Positions 34,262-43,200 of a stretch of DNA of 64,000 nucleotides are shown piece after piece. The notes under the pieces are model-generated. The model was not told the DNA's origin. It saw only the letters and a program-made list of their open reading frames with translations, and did not search any database. The DNA is from Bacteroidaceae bacterium. GTDB taxonomy: Bacteria > Bacteroidota > Bacteroidia > Bacteroidales > Bacteroidaceae. The stretch spans positions 62,001 through 126,000 of the forward strand of contig JAGCYD010000080.1 in the NCBI GenBank assembly GCA_017960985.1, given 5' to 3'. Position 1 is the first letter of the stretch. The number at the start of each line of letters is the position of its first letter. Made by a program: the position numbers and the translations under genes.

Positions 34262-37200
34262 ATGAGATTTAAAAATCTTTTGGCAGCCGTGCTGCTATCG
34301 TGCGTATCCGCCTATATGATGGGAGCGCAAACTGTAACCGAAGTTACACAACCCCCAACAGTCAGCGGTTACACAACTGTCGGTGAGAATGTGGATTATA
34401 CCATCACAAGTACATCACCGTTTACCAATAACAAAAAAGTAAGAATCAACAACAAAACTAGCGTAATCATTATCAAGAATCTAAAGCCGTCTGTTGTTAT
34501 TGCGAACTGGGTAAACAGCAGTAAAAATTATGTACGAATTGGCAACGAAAACGCTGAAGATGGCGTAAACTGCCAGGTGCGCATGTACAACAAGGGTACC
34601 ATCATTCTACCCTATATTGAAGGTGACGGCACTGCCATTTTGACTACATACACAGGCACAAACCAGTCGGGCACATCTTATACCAACTATAGCACAGGCC
34701 ATAGCGGCGGTTTCATGAAGACCCTGACTGAGTCTCAAGGCTTGAACAATTTCAAGAGTTTCACCCTAAAGCGCGGTTATATGGTAACCTTCGCCACAGG
34801 TACAGGCGGTTGGGGTTACAGCCGTTGCTTCGTGGCTGCCTACGAGGACCTAACCATGAACTTGCCCGCCGTTCTTGCTGGCAATGTTTCTTCCTATCGT
34901 ATTTTCCCCTTCTACAACTTTTCCAAGTCTGCGCTTGCCTCCGACGGAAGAATGGCAGCCAACCAGGCTCTGAACTCTACAGGATGCTACGACTGGGGAA
35001 CGGGAACGGATACAAATTTCCAGGATGGCAATGGCACATGGATAGGAAACTACCCCGATACCGAATGGATTCCTAACCACATTTATGAAGACTGGCCATC
35101 ACCAGCAGCCTGCGGCGAAAGATTACTTTCTCCCCACATGAAGACCAACAACGAGCCTCTGAATGGAGCCGACGACCATCCACAAGACTTGGCAACCATT
35201 TTGGGTAACTGGCAGAACCTGATGCGTACTGGCCAGCGCCTTTGCTCTCCTACTTCTTGGGACGGTAGCGACTGGTGGAATGGCGATGGCTTCCTCAAAG
35301 GATTCTTCAACGAGATTGATGCCCGTGGTTGGCGTTGCGACATCGTTGATGCTCACTGCTATTGGCCTGATGGAAACTTTGCCAATCTAGAGAACTATTG
35401 GTGGCCCAGCATGCACCGCCCCATCTGGATATCCGAGTGGGTATGGGGCGCAAGTTGGAATCAAAACGGATGTTTTGCCAGCGGACAAACTACAGCCAAC
35501 ATCGTCAATACAACAAGAAATATCCTCAGTGTATTGAATAGCAGTGCTCATGTAGAGCGCTACTTCTACTGGAACGGTGAAGCCGAAATCTCTAGAATCT
35601 ATAACAATGATGCCTTGACATCCGTAGGTGAGGTTTATGCCGCAACAGATGGCGGATTGGGCTTCAACCCCGACTATCAGTTCATTCCCACCGTGGTCTT
35701 GAAAAGTCCCTACGGCCTATCTGGTTCTACTAACGGTAGTAATATCAGTTTAACTTGGTACAGCCCCAACGGCGATATGGCTGGCGATGTAAAGATACAG
35801 TATAAGACCTCCAGCGCAACAACCTGGAACACATTGTCCACCCAGCATGCTGCCGACAAGACCAGCAATAGTGATGCCTCCAACTCCTATAGTGGTACGC
35901 TCGCCAATGCTAGCAACTATGTATGGCGCGTAGTAGAAACCTACGACAACACGGAATATGCTTCGGATGTATTCTCTACCGTAATAGAGCAGAATGACAA
36001 CTTGACCTATCTCCCCTCGAATCTAGGCGACTACTACTTCCAGTTCTATTCCAAGGAGGCAAACACCAATCTCTGTTGGGCTTCGTTTACAAAGAACGAC
36101 ACTGAAAACCGCGTATATTACAAGGCTGCCGATAGTACCGACCCCTACCAACTCTGGTGCATTGAGAATAATGCTTCAAATGGCGGTTACTCTTTCCGTA
36201 ACCTCGGTGAACCGAGCACACTGGTCAGCAGCCCTGCCGCATGGAACTTTGTCACCAAGAACGCCACTTATACGGTAGCCGCAGCGCAAACAGCCTTCCT
36301 GCCTGTATACAAATCAAGTGGTGACTATTGGGTTGTACAAAATTGTACACATAGCGGCAACTATGTAGGTCTGTGGGACAACGACAAGAACTTTGCCGCA
36401 GGCGAACTCCTTGCTGGCAATCGTGACAGCGAAACCACTGCCGACCACATTGGTATCCGTGCCATCCCACGCTCTACCATAAACAGCAGCATGGGCATTG
36501 AGACCACAGAAACCCCGACCACCAACTCTTCCTATTATATATATAATGTAGAGACTGGTAAGTTCCTTGTCAATGGAAATGATAGTGGCACACGCGCTTC
36601 TTTGGGCGACACGGGTCTGCTGTGGACGATGGAAGCGGGCAACAATAGTGGTTTGTACTCTTTCAAGAACAGTGCCACCTCCCTTTATCTATATGTCACA
36701 GACGAGGATAACATGTGGGTAGATGGTGCATCCTCCATCGGTGATAACTCTTGGACGGATGTGACAGGTACCTATATGACCAACGCCAACTTCGCAAGCG
36801 CTGACGGCTGGACTATCGTAAACAAGGTAGGTGGTCCAGACCAGAATATGATCGAATTCTATGCTGGATGGGGTTCATTAGAGAGAGAAAACTATTCTGT
36901 ACTGCAAAGCATCACCCTGCCTGCTGGTACCTACAAATTAGTGGGACACGCCTTCTATCGTCAAGGAGTTGCATACAACACCAATTCTGGCAAATCATTG
37001 GCTTACCTGAAGGCTGGCAACAACACAAAATTACTTCCCACACTGGGTAGTGTATCACTTGGTTCTTATGCTGACAATTTCAATGAAGCCGCTGCAGTAC
37101 TTGCCGGCGAGACCTATGCCGTATCCCTCGAATTCACTTTGGCTGCCAGCAGCACGATAGAAGTGGGTGTAACGGGAACCTTCGACGAAGCCAAGTGCTG

Positions 37201-38323
37201 GTGTCCAGTTGGTAAATTCCAACTCTATAAGAGTGGCGGCGGCGGCGACCCCACCAAGACACGCGACTTCCAAGTCAATCTAGGCAGCGATGGTTATTAC
37301 ACCTTCCAAGTAGAGCCAAACAATACTGTTTATGGTACCTCAGCCCTCGGTACACGCTATGTAGGAGGCGTTGGCGACTTTGCCAACACGCCCTATGTAT
37401 TCCCCTGTCCAAAGGAAACTTACGCCACAGGCGTTGCCAAGAAGTGGCTCTTCATGAGTGAAACATCTTACAACCTGTATAGAAGTGCCCTCAATAACGC
37501 ATCAACTTATCGTGCTGAAATGTGGCCCTCTGTCCGCGCTGCCAAGGCTAAGGGTATCGGCAACGAGGAAATTGCCGTCTTCGAGGACATCGAATCAACT
37601 GTAGCCGATCTCATAAGCGCTAAGCAAAGCCTAAATACGAAGCTACTGGCTTTGGACGCTACGGAAGAGAACCCCGTGGATTACACATTCCTGATTAAAA
37701 ATGCCGACTGCGCAAGCAGCAATTTTGAAGGTTGGACTTCGGAAGGCGGATGGGGCAACAACTATTATCATTATCATAATGGCGACGCCATGCTTGCCAA
37801 CCGCTTCTATGAGAGTTGGGTAGGCGGAGGCGGTCAACTGGCTGATCGTACCTTGAGCCAAACCATTAGCAACCTACCTGCTGGTAAGTATCAGGCTGCC
37901 ATAGATATCGTTGCCACACAGCAAGGCGATGCTAGTGTTACCGTTACAGGTATCAACTTCTTCCTTGGCGACCAGAAGGTAGCCTGTGCAACAGGCAACG
38001 GTGTACCACAGAGTTACACCACCCCGACATTCACCTTGGATAATGGCGATGACCTGACCCTCGGTGTTGAAGTTGCCAGCACAACGGCCAACTGGGTTGC
38101 CTTCGACAACTTCCGCTTGACATACTTCGGTCCTTCAGAAGTTGCTGGTGACATCACGGGCGACGGCAATTTAACCACAGCCGATGTCATTGCCCTTGTG
38201 AATTACCTCTTGGGCAGAAGCAACAGCGGCGTGGTAAATGAAAGTGCAACTGATGTGGACGGCAATGGTGTTAAAAACCTTGCCGACCTCACAAAATTGA
38301 TTAACATTCTGCTGGGCAGGTAA
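34262..38323 (+). CDS. Large secreted GH128-like glycoside hydrolase with dockerin-like C-terminus (copy 2)
   Basis: 1353 residues, a tandem paralogue of the preceding gene with the same order: signal peptide (ending MMGAQ), beta-rich domain, GH128-like catalytic domain (Glu298 in NNEPLNGADDHP, Glu392 in WISEWVWGASW), fibronectin-III-like domain, lectin-like module and dockerin-like C-terminus. An extra loop appears near residues 245-265 (TDTNFQDGNGTWIGNYPDTEW). The binding-type module at about 835-995 (SVLQSITLPAGTYKLVGHAF) is unlike that of copy 1, while the flanks are very similar, so the two proteins may target different parts of one polysaccharide. Each copy has its own promoter and a near-identical terminator. 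Cellular location is inferred as secreted or surface. Confidence 0.7.
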   Translation: MRFKNLLAAVLLSCVSAYMMGAQTVTEVTQPPTVSGYTTVGENVDYTITSTSPFTNNKKVRINNKTSVIIIKNLKPSVVIANWVNSSKNYVRIGNENAEDGVNCQVRMYNKGTIILPYIEGDGTAILTTYTGTNQSGTSYTNYSTGHSGGFMKTLTESQGLNNFKSFTLKRGYMVTFATGTGGWGYSRCFVAAYEDLTMNLPAVLAGNVSSYRIFPFYNFSKSALASDGRMAANQALNSTGCYDWGTGTDTNFQDGNGTWIGNYPDTEWIPNHIYEDWPSPAACGERLLSPHMKTNNEPLNGADDHPQDLATILGNWQNLMRTGQRLCSPTSWDGSDWWNGDGFLKGFFNEIDARGWRCDIVDAHCYWPDGNFANLENYWWPSMHRPIWISEWVWGASWNQNGCFASGQTTANIVNTTRNILSVLNSSAHVERYFYWNGEAEISRIYNNDALTSVGEVYAATDGGLGFNPDYQFIPTVVLKSPYGLSGSTNGSNISLTWYSPNGDMAGDVKIQYKTSSATTWNTLSTQHAADKTSNSDASNSYSGTLANASNYVWRVVETYDNTEYASDVFSTVIEQNDNLTYLPSNLGDYYFQFYSKEANTNLCWASFTKNDTENRVYYKAADSTDPYQLWCIENNASNGGYSFRNLGEPSTLVSSPAAWNFVTKNATYTVAAAQTAFLPVYKSSGDYWVVQNCTHSGNYVGLWDNDKNFAAGELLAGNRDSETTADHIGIRAIPRSTINSSMGIETTETPTTNSSYYIYNVETGKFLVNGNDSGTRASLGDTGLLWTMEAGNNSGLYSFKNSATSLYLYVTDEDNMWVDGASSIGDNSWTDVTGTYMTNANFASADGWTIVNKVGGPDQNMIEFYAGWGSLERENYSVLQSITLPAGTYKLVGHAFYRQGVAYNTNSGKSLAYLKAGNNTKLLPTLGSVSLGSYADNFNEAAAVLAGETYAVSLEFTLAASSTIEVGVTGTFDEAKCWCPVGKFQLYKSGGGGDPTKTRDFQVNLGSDGYYTFQVEPNNTVYGTSALGTRYVGGVGDFANTPYVFPCPKETYATGVAKKWLFMSETSYNLYRSALNNASTYRAEMWPSVRAAKAKGIGNEEIAVFEDIESTVADLISAKQSLNTKLLALDATEENPVDYTFLIKNADCASSNFEGWTSEGGWGNNYYHYHNGDAMLANRFYESWVGGGGQLADRTLSQTISNLPAGKYQAAIDIVATQQGDASVTVTGINFFLGDQKVACATGNGVPQSYTTPTFTLDNGDDLTLGVEVASTTANWVAFDNFRLTYFGPSEVAGDITGDGNLTTADVIALVNYLLGRSNSGVVNESATDVDGNGVKNLADLTKLINILLGR

Positions 38324-38343
38324 AGCCTCAGCCAGTCTATAGC

Positions 38344-38379
38344 AAGAAAGGCTCGTTGCGATTGCAGCGGGCCTTTCTT
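38344..38379 (+). terminator. Terminator of the second GH128-like gene
   Basis: 16-bp hairpin, arms 38344-38359 and 38364-38379, loop GATT, followed by a short T-containing tract. About 70 bases here match the region after copy 1 almost exactly, so the duplication includes the terminator. Confidence 0.8.
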
Positions 38380-38451
38380 GTTGGTGGAGAGTGGAGGATG
38401 CATAGGATTTTGCACTATTTTATGTTTTCTGTGCATTTTTCTTTCAATATA

Positions 38452-38484
38452 TTTGCACAGTATGGGTATTTTTGTGTAACTTTG
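38452..38484 (+). promoter_or_regulatory. Promoter of the FadL/OMPP1-like gene
   Basis: -33 TTTG (38452-38455) and -7 TAACTTTG (38477-38484), 21 bases apart. Predicted start near 38491, leader about 70 bases. Confidence 0.55.
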
Positions 38485-38561
38485 CGAAGTTTTTTGCGAG
38501 AGTGGGCTACGCCTCAACATAAAAGAGTATAAACAAAATTAGTATATAAAGGTAAAAAGAC

Positions 38562-39971
38562 ATGAAAAAGGTATTCATTACATCAGCACTTTTCATTTTC
38601 AATTTTTCATTTTTAATTTGGCCCCAAGCCGTCATGGCCGGCGGCCTATTGACCAACACCAACCAGAGCGCATCGTTCATCCGCAATCCGAGTCGCGATG
38701 CCGTGATTGACATCGACGGCGTCTATATGAATCCCGCGGGCGTAAGTTTCATGGACAAAGGACTGCATTTCAGTTTCTCCATGCAGAATGCCAAGCAGAA
38801 GCGCGACATCACCACCAGTTTTCCCACCCTTGCACAGAATGTAGATTATGTAGGACAACAGAGCCGCAAATACCACGGCAAGGCATTGGCACCCGTAATC
38901 CCTACTTTCCAACTGGCCTATGTTTGGGACAAATGGACCGTAAGCGGTGGATTCGGCCTGACCGGTGGTGGCGGAAAGTGTGAGTTTGAAAACGGCCTCG
39001 GCTCGTTTGAGGTTCCCTACTCCGCACTAATCAGTCAGACCATGGCAGGCATGGGACTGACGACAGGCGGTTATAGTCTCGACTCGTGGATGAAGGGGCG
39101 CCAATACTACTTCGGCCTGCAGGTAGGTGCCAGTTATAAGGTACACGACAATGTTGCAGTATATTTAGGACTGCGTGCCGTGTATGCCACCTGTAACTAT
39201 CAGGGCTATGTGCGCAACATCAAGCTTTATCAGAATGCTGCCAACAAGGCAACCCAGATACCCGATGCCAACCTGCAGGCACTCGGCATCAACCTGAGCG
39301 ACTATGACATTGTGCTCAACACTGACCAGAGCGACCTCGGATGGACTCCCATCTTAGGTATCGACTGGAAGATAAACAAGCACTGGAACTTGGCAGCCAA
39401 GTATGAGTTTGAGACGCACATGAACCTGAAGAACAAGACAAACGAACTGAGTGCCGCAGCACGAAATGTAGCAACCATCGACCGCTTCAACGAGGAAAAG
39501 ACAAGTTACATCGCCGAGGACATTCCCAGCATACTGTCCATCGGTGTCCAATACTCCCCCATCGAAAAGGTACGCCTCTCTGCCGGCTGGCACTTCTACT
39601 TCGATCGCGAATCTGAAAAGTACAACCACGAAGAGAAGAACATCACGAAGGGCACGATGGAATTCTCCGCAGGTGCCGAATGGGATGTTATTAAGCAACT
39701 AACCATATCAGCAGGATGGCAGACCACACGCTATCGTTTGGGCGACGACTACATGCAGGACCTTTCGTTCAACAACACAAACAACATGATTGGTGCAGGT
39801 GTCCGCATTCATGCCACCAAGCGCTGTTCGTTCGATGTGGGCTATATGCACACTTTCTATCAGGCACACGATGTCACCACACCCAACTATCAGGGTACGG
39901 GTATGACTAAGACCGACCACTACATTCGTAAGAACCGCGTGATTGCCGTAGGCGTGAACTTAGACTTCTAA
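38562..39971 (+). CDS. OMPP1/FadL/TodX-family outer-membrane transporter
   Basis: 469 residues with a signal peptide ending VMAG. The mature N-terminus GGLLTNTNQSASFIRNPSRDA and the adjacent DGVYMNPAGVSFM match the hatch region of FadL-type channels, which pass fatty acids or other hydrophobic molecules through the outer membrane. The remainder alternates as a beta barrel (PTFQLAYVWDKWTVSGGFGLTGGGG, VRLSAGWHFYFDRES, CSFDVGYMHTFYQAHD) and ends VAVGVNLDF with the expected terminal aromatic. It has its own promoter and terminator. Part of its signal peptide is encoded by 7-base repeats (38590-38617). Substrate unknown. Confidence 0.85.
   Translation: MKKVFITSALFIFNFSFLIWPQAVMAGGLLTNTNQSASFIRNPSRDAVIDIDGVYMNPAGVSFMDKGLHFSFSMQNAKQKRDITTSFPTLAQNVDYVGQQSRKYHGKALAPVIPTFQLAYVWDKWTVSGGFGLTGGGGKCEFENGLGSFEVPYSALISQTMAGMGLTTGGYSLDSWMKGRQYYFGLQVGASYKVHDNVAVYLGLRAVYATCNYQGYVRNIKLYQNAANKATQIPDANLQALGINLSDYDIVLNTDQSDLGWTPILGIDWKINKHWNLAAKYEFETHMNLKNKTNELSAAARNVATIDRFNEEKTSYIAEDIPSILSIGVQYSPIEKVRLSAGWHFYFDRESEKYNHEEKNITKGTMEFSAGAEWDVIKQLTISAGWQTTRYRLGDDYMQDLSFNNTNNMIGAGVRIHATKRCSFDVGYMHTFYQAHDVTTPNYQGTGMTKTDHYIRKNRVIAVGVNLDF
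38590..38617. repeat. 7-base repeat encoding the FadL-like signal peptide
   Basis: TTTTCAT, TTTCAAT, TTTTCAT, TTTTAAT encode residues about 10-19, the hydrophobic core LFIFNFSFLI. Confidence 0.65.
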
Positions 39972-39972
39972 G

Positions 39973-40002
39973 AAAAAAGGTCCGCAGTTGCGGGCCTTTT
40001 TT
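39973..40002 (+). terminator. Terminator of the FadL/OMPP1-like gene
   Basis: AAAAAAGGTCCGC, loop AGTT, GCGGGCCTTTTTT: a hairpin with one G-U pair and a run of T directly after the gene. Confidence 0.85.
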
Positions 40003-40025
40003 AGTGGAGAATGAAGGGAGGGTAA

Positions 40026-40113
40026 GTACCATTTGTGGTACAGGCTCGTACCATATATGGTATTGACAAGTACCAAGTATGGTATCGGCTTGTACCATAT
40101 ATGGTACGACATC
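40026..40113. repeat. 22-bp tandem array with GTACCATATATGGTAC palindrome (array B)
   Basis: Four units start exactly at 40026, 40048, 40070 and 40092. Each is a 16-bp palindrome of the form GTACCA-N4-TGGTAY followed by a 6-base spacer (AGGCTC, TGACAA, CGGCTT, GACATC). The fourth unit is a perfect 16-bp palindrome. Flanking sequence shows no further units. It lies between the FadL-like terminator and the CotH gene promoter, about 95 bases upstream of that -7 box. Confidence 0.95.
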
Positions 40114-40206
40114 AAACGAAGTATTGCTAAAGGCAAAGGAGAGTGCAGCTCACCTTCAAGAAACACTTTTTAAGATTAAATATCAAGGTTTTCCGCATAT
40201 TTTTCG

Positions 40207-40214
40207 TATCTTTG
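40207..40214 (+). promoter_or_regulatory. -7 element of the CotH gene promoter
   Basis: TATCTTTG 27 bases before ATG 40242. It falls inside the longer open frame that begins at 40143, which supports the downstream start. Confidence 0.5.
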
Positions 40215-40241
40215 CACGCAATTACGCCTAATCATAAGACT

Positions 40242-43200
40242 ATGATACGCACAATCCGATACACCTTCGCCCTTACGGGCTTGTTATTGACACTTAATGG
40301 TACCCTTCGGGCTGCAGAATGGGTCGATTTAACCGACCTGTATCTGAACAATCCCCGCTTTGCCAACAACTCAAACAGCGGTTGGACAATGGAAGCATAC
40401 GCTGGTAGTACTGCTTGCAACTATGGTTGTCAGGAGTTCTGGCAGGGATACTGGAACTTTTACCAAACCATAAATCTGCCCAACGGGCACTACCGCATCA
40501 GCGTGTATGGCTACCACCGCCCTACAAACAACTCAAACGCCGAAGTGGAGAACTACAATAACGGAAACGGGACGGAAATCACTTCGTACCTGTATGCCAA
40601 CGACGATTACACTCCACTTGCAAATATCTATAGCCACTCACTTTCCTCAAACCTGTATAACGGATGCTGGGACTACTCCACAGGGTATGGACCTTCCAGA
40701 ACCTATGTTTGTAGTTATCCTAACACCATGGAAACGGCCTCGTATTGTTTCGGCCAAGGTATGTACTACAACGAGTTGGAAACCGATGTAACTAATGGTA
40801 CACTGACCGTAGGTATCCGCAACAACAACTATGTGAACAACAACTGGAGTATTTTCACCAACTGGAAACTGGAATGGTACGGTGACAAGGTACTTGTGGA
40901 AAGCATCACCTTCCCCACTAAAACCATACAAATTGTGGAAGGCGAGAGCCGACAACTGACCCCAATCATCGAACCTGCGAATGCGACCCTACCCAAACTA
41001 TCGTGGAGTAGTTCAAATGAAGCCAAAGTAACCGTGGACCAGAACGGTGTCGTAACGGCCGTAGCCTCAGTCGGACGCGCTACCATCACAGCTACAGCCA
41101 CGGACGGTAGTGGTATAAAGGGAACATGCACCGTGGTCTGCAAAGACAATAGTGCCGCCCTGGCCAATGTAAAAATCACCGAAATACAAAATGCCAACAT
41201 CGACCAGATTGTTGACCCCTCATGGAACTACGGCAACTGGGTAGAATTGTATAACCCCAGCACATTGGGCGTCACCCTGACTGGTTGCTGGATTAGCGAC
41301 GACCCAGACAACTTGACGAAGGTACACATTTCGCAACCTATAGCCATACCAGCCGAAGGATATCTGAACTTGTGGTTCGAGCATCACGATAAGTATTGCC
41401 TGACCCAACTCGACATGAAACTGAATATGGAGGGGGGTATCATTTATCTTAGCGACAAGAATGGAAGTATCATCACCTCGCAAGAATATCTTCCCGCCGT
41501 GTCCAGATGTTCATACGCTCGAAAAAGTCTGGACAGCGATGAATGGGGTGTATCACCCACACCGACGCCCGAAGCCAGCAACGAGGGCATGACCTATTCC
41601 GAGGACCGTCTGCCCGCCCCCGTAGTGGACCAACCCTCACAGATATTTAGCAACACATTGACAGTTTGTGTGAACATCCCTACAGGTGCCACCCTACGCT
41701 ATACCACCGACGGCAGTACGCCGACGGCCACCAACGGAGAGACATCGTATGACGGCCTATTCTATCCCGACGAGACCACAACCTACCGCTTCTGTCTCGT
41801 TGGCGATGGTTATCTGCCCAGTCAGGTTGTGACGCGCACCTATATCTACGAGGACAAGACATTTGCCCTGCCCGTGATATCCGTAGTGACCGACGACCAG
41901 AATCTGTACAGCGACGAACTGGGTGTCTTAACGAGAGGTGTGAACGGCCGCCCCGGTAACGGACAAGCAACAGCTTGCAACTGGAATATGGACTGGGATC
42001 GCCCTATCAACTTTGAATTCATCAACGAAGAGGGCGAAATGGTCATCAACCAAGAAACGGCTATGGAGCGCTGCGGTGGATGGAGCCGTGCATGGACACC
42101 TTACTCGTTCAAGATAAAGGCCAACAAACGCTACGAACTGCAGAACACTTTACCCTATCAGTTCTTCCCCGAAAAGCCTTACCGCAAACATAAAACGCTG
42201 CAAATCCGTAACGGAGGTAACGATACCAGTTGCCGTATCAAAGACCCTGCACTACAGGAAATCGTGTTCCGCTCGGGCATCGACATCGACTGTCAAGCCT
42301 ATCAACCCGTAATGCACTATATCAACGGACGCTACGCCGGTGTCATCAATATGCGCGAGCCGAACAACAAGCACTATGTATATGCCAACTACGGACTGGA
42401 AGACGACGAAATAGACCAGTTTGAAATGTCGCCCGACTCGGGTTATGTGCAGAAATGCGGAACCTACGAAAGCATGCAGCGCTGGTACAATCTGGCTAAG
42501 AATTGTGCAGACAACGAGACCTATGAGGAAATCAAGAGGATGGTGGACATTGATGAATTCTGCAACTATATGGCCGTAGAATTCTATCTTGGCGGTACCG
42601 ACTGGCCACAGAATAATGTTAAGGGATTCAAACCCATCATGGACGGCGGAAGGTTCCGCTTCATCCTGTTCGACCTCGACGGTACCTTTGCCACAAACTC
42701 TCCTTTTGCAACCTTTGCCGGAAAAAAGAATTACACTTTTGACAAACTTTACGGTGAAGATGTTTCAAATATTACAAAGGAAATCGAGTTGGTAACCATC
42801 TTCCTGAACATGTTAAACAATGCCACTTTCCGCAAGCAGTTCATCGACACTTTCTGTCTTGTGGCAGGTTCCGTATTCGATCCCGATCGCTGTGAAGAAA
42901 TTATCAACGAATTGGCCAATCGTGTGGACAGTAGCCAAAGAATCTGGAACGAAGTTTATGGAGGTGGGAGCAACCCGTGGAGCACGGCGAACTCACTCAT
43001 CAGCAACCTATCAAGCAGTCGTCAGACCTCAATGATAAGCACCATGAGGAGTTATTCTCCCTTCAACCTCAGTCTGAAGACGGCTCAGAGTGTACAGTTG
43101 AGCGCAAACATTGAAGAAGCACGACTACTTGTAAACGACCTGCCCGTACCGACGAACAAATTCAAAGGACAACTCTTCGCACCTATTACCTTCAAGGCAC

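Noticed and set aside
29832..38323. Assembly duplication of the GH128-like genes
   Set aside because: The two copies differ throughout and have wholly different internal modules and promoters, so they are true paralogues.
40143..40241. Longer start for the CotH gene
   Set aside because: The upstream extension contains the TATCTTTG promoter box and gives no export signal; ATG 40242 yields a clear signal peptide.
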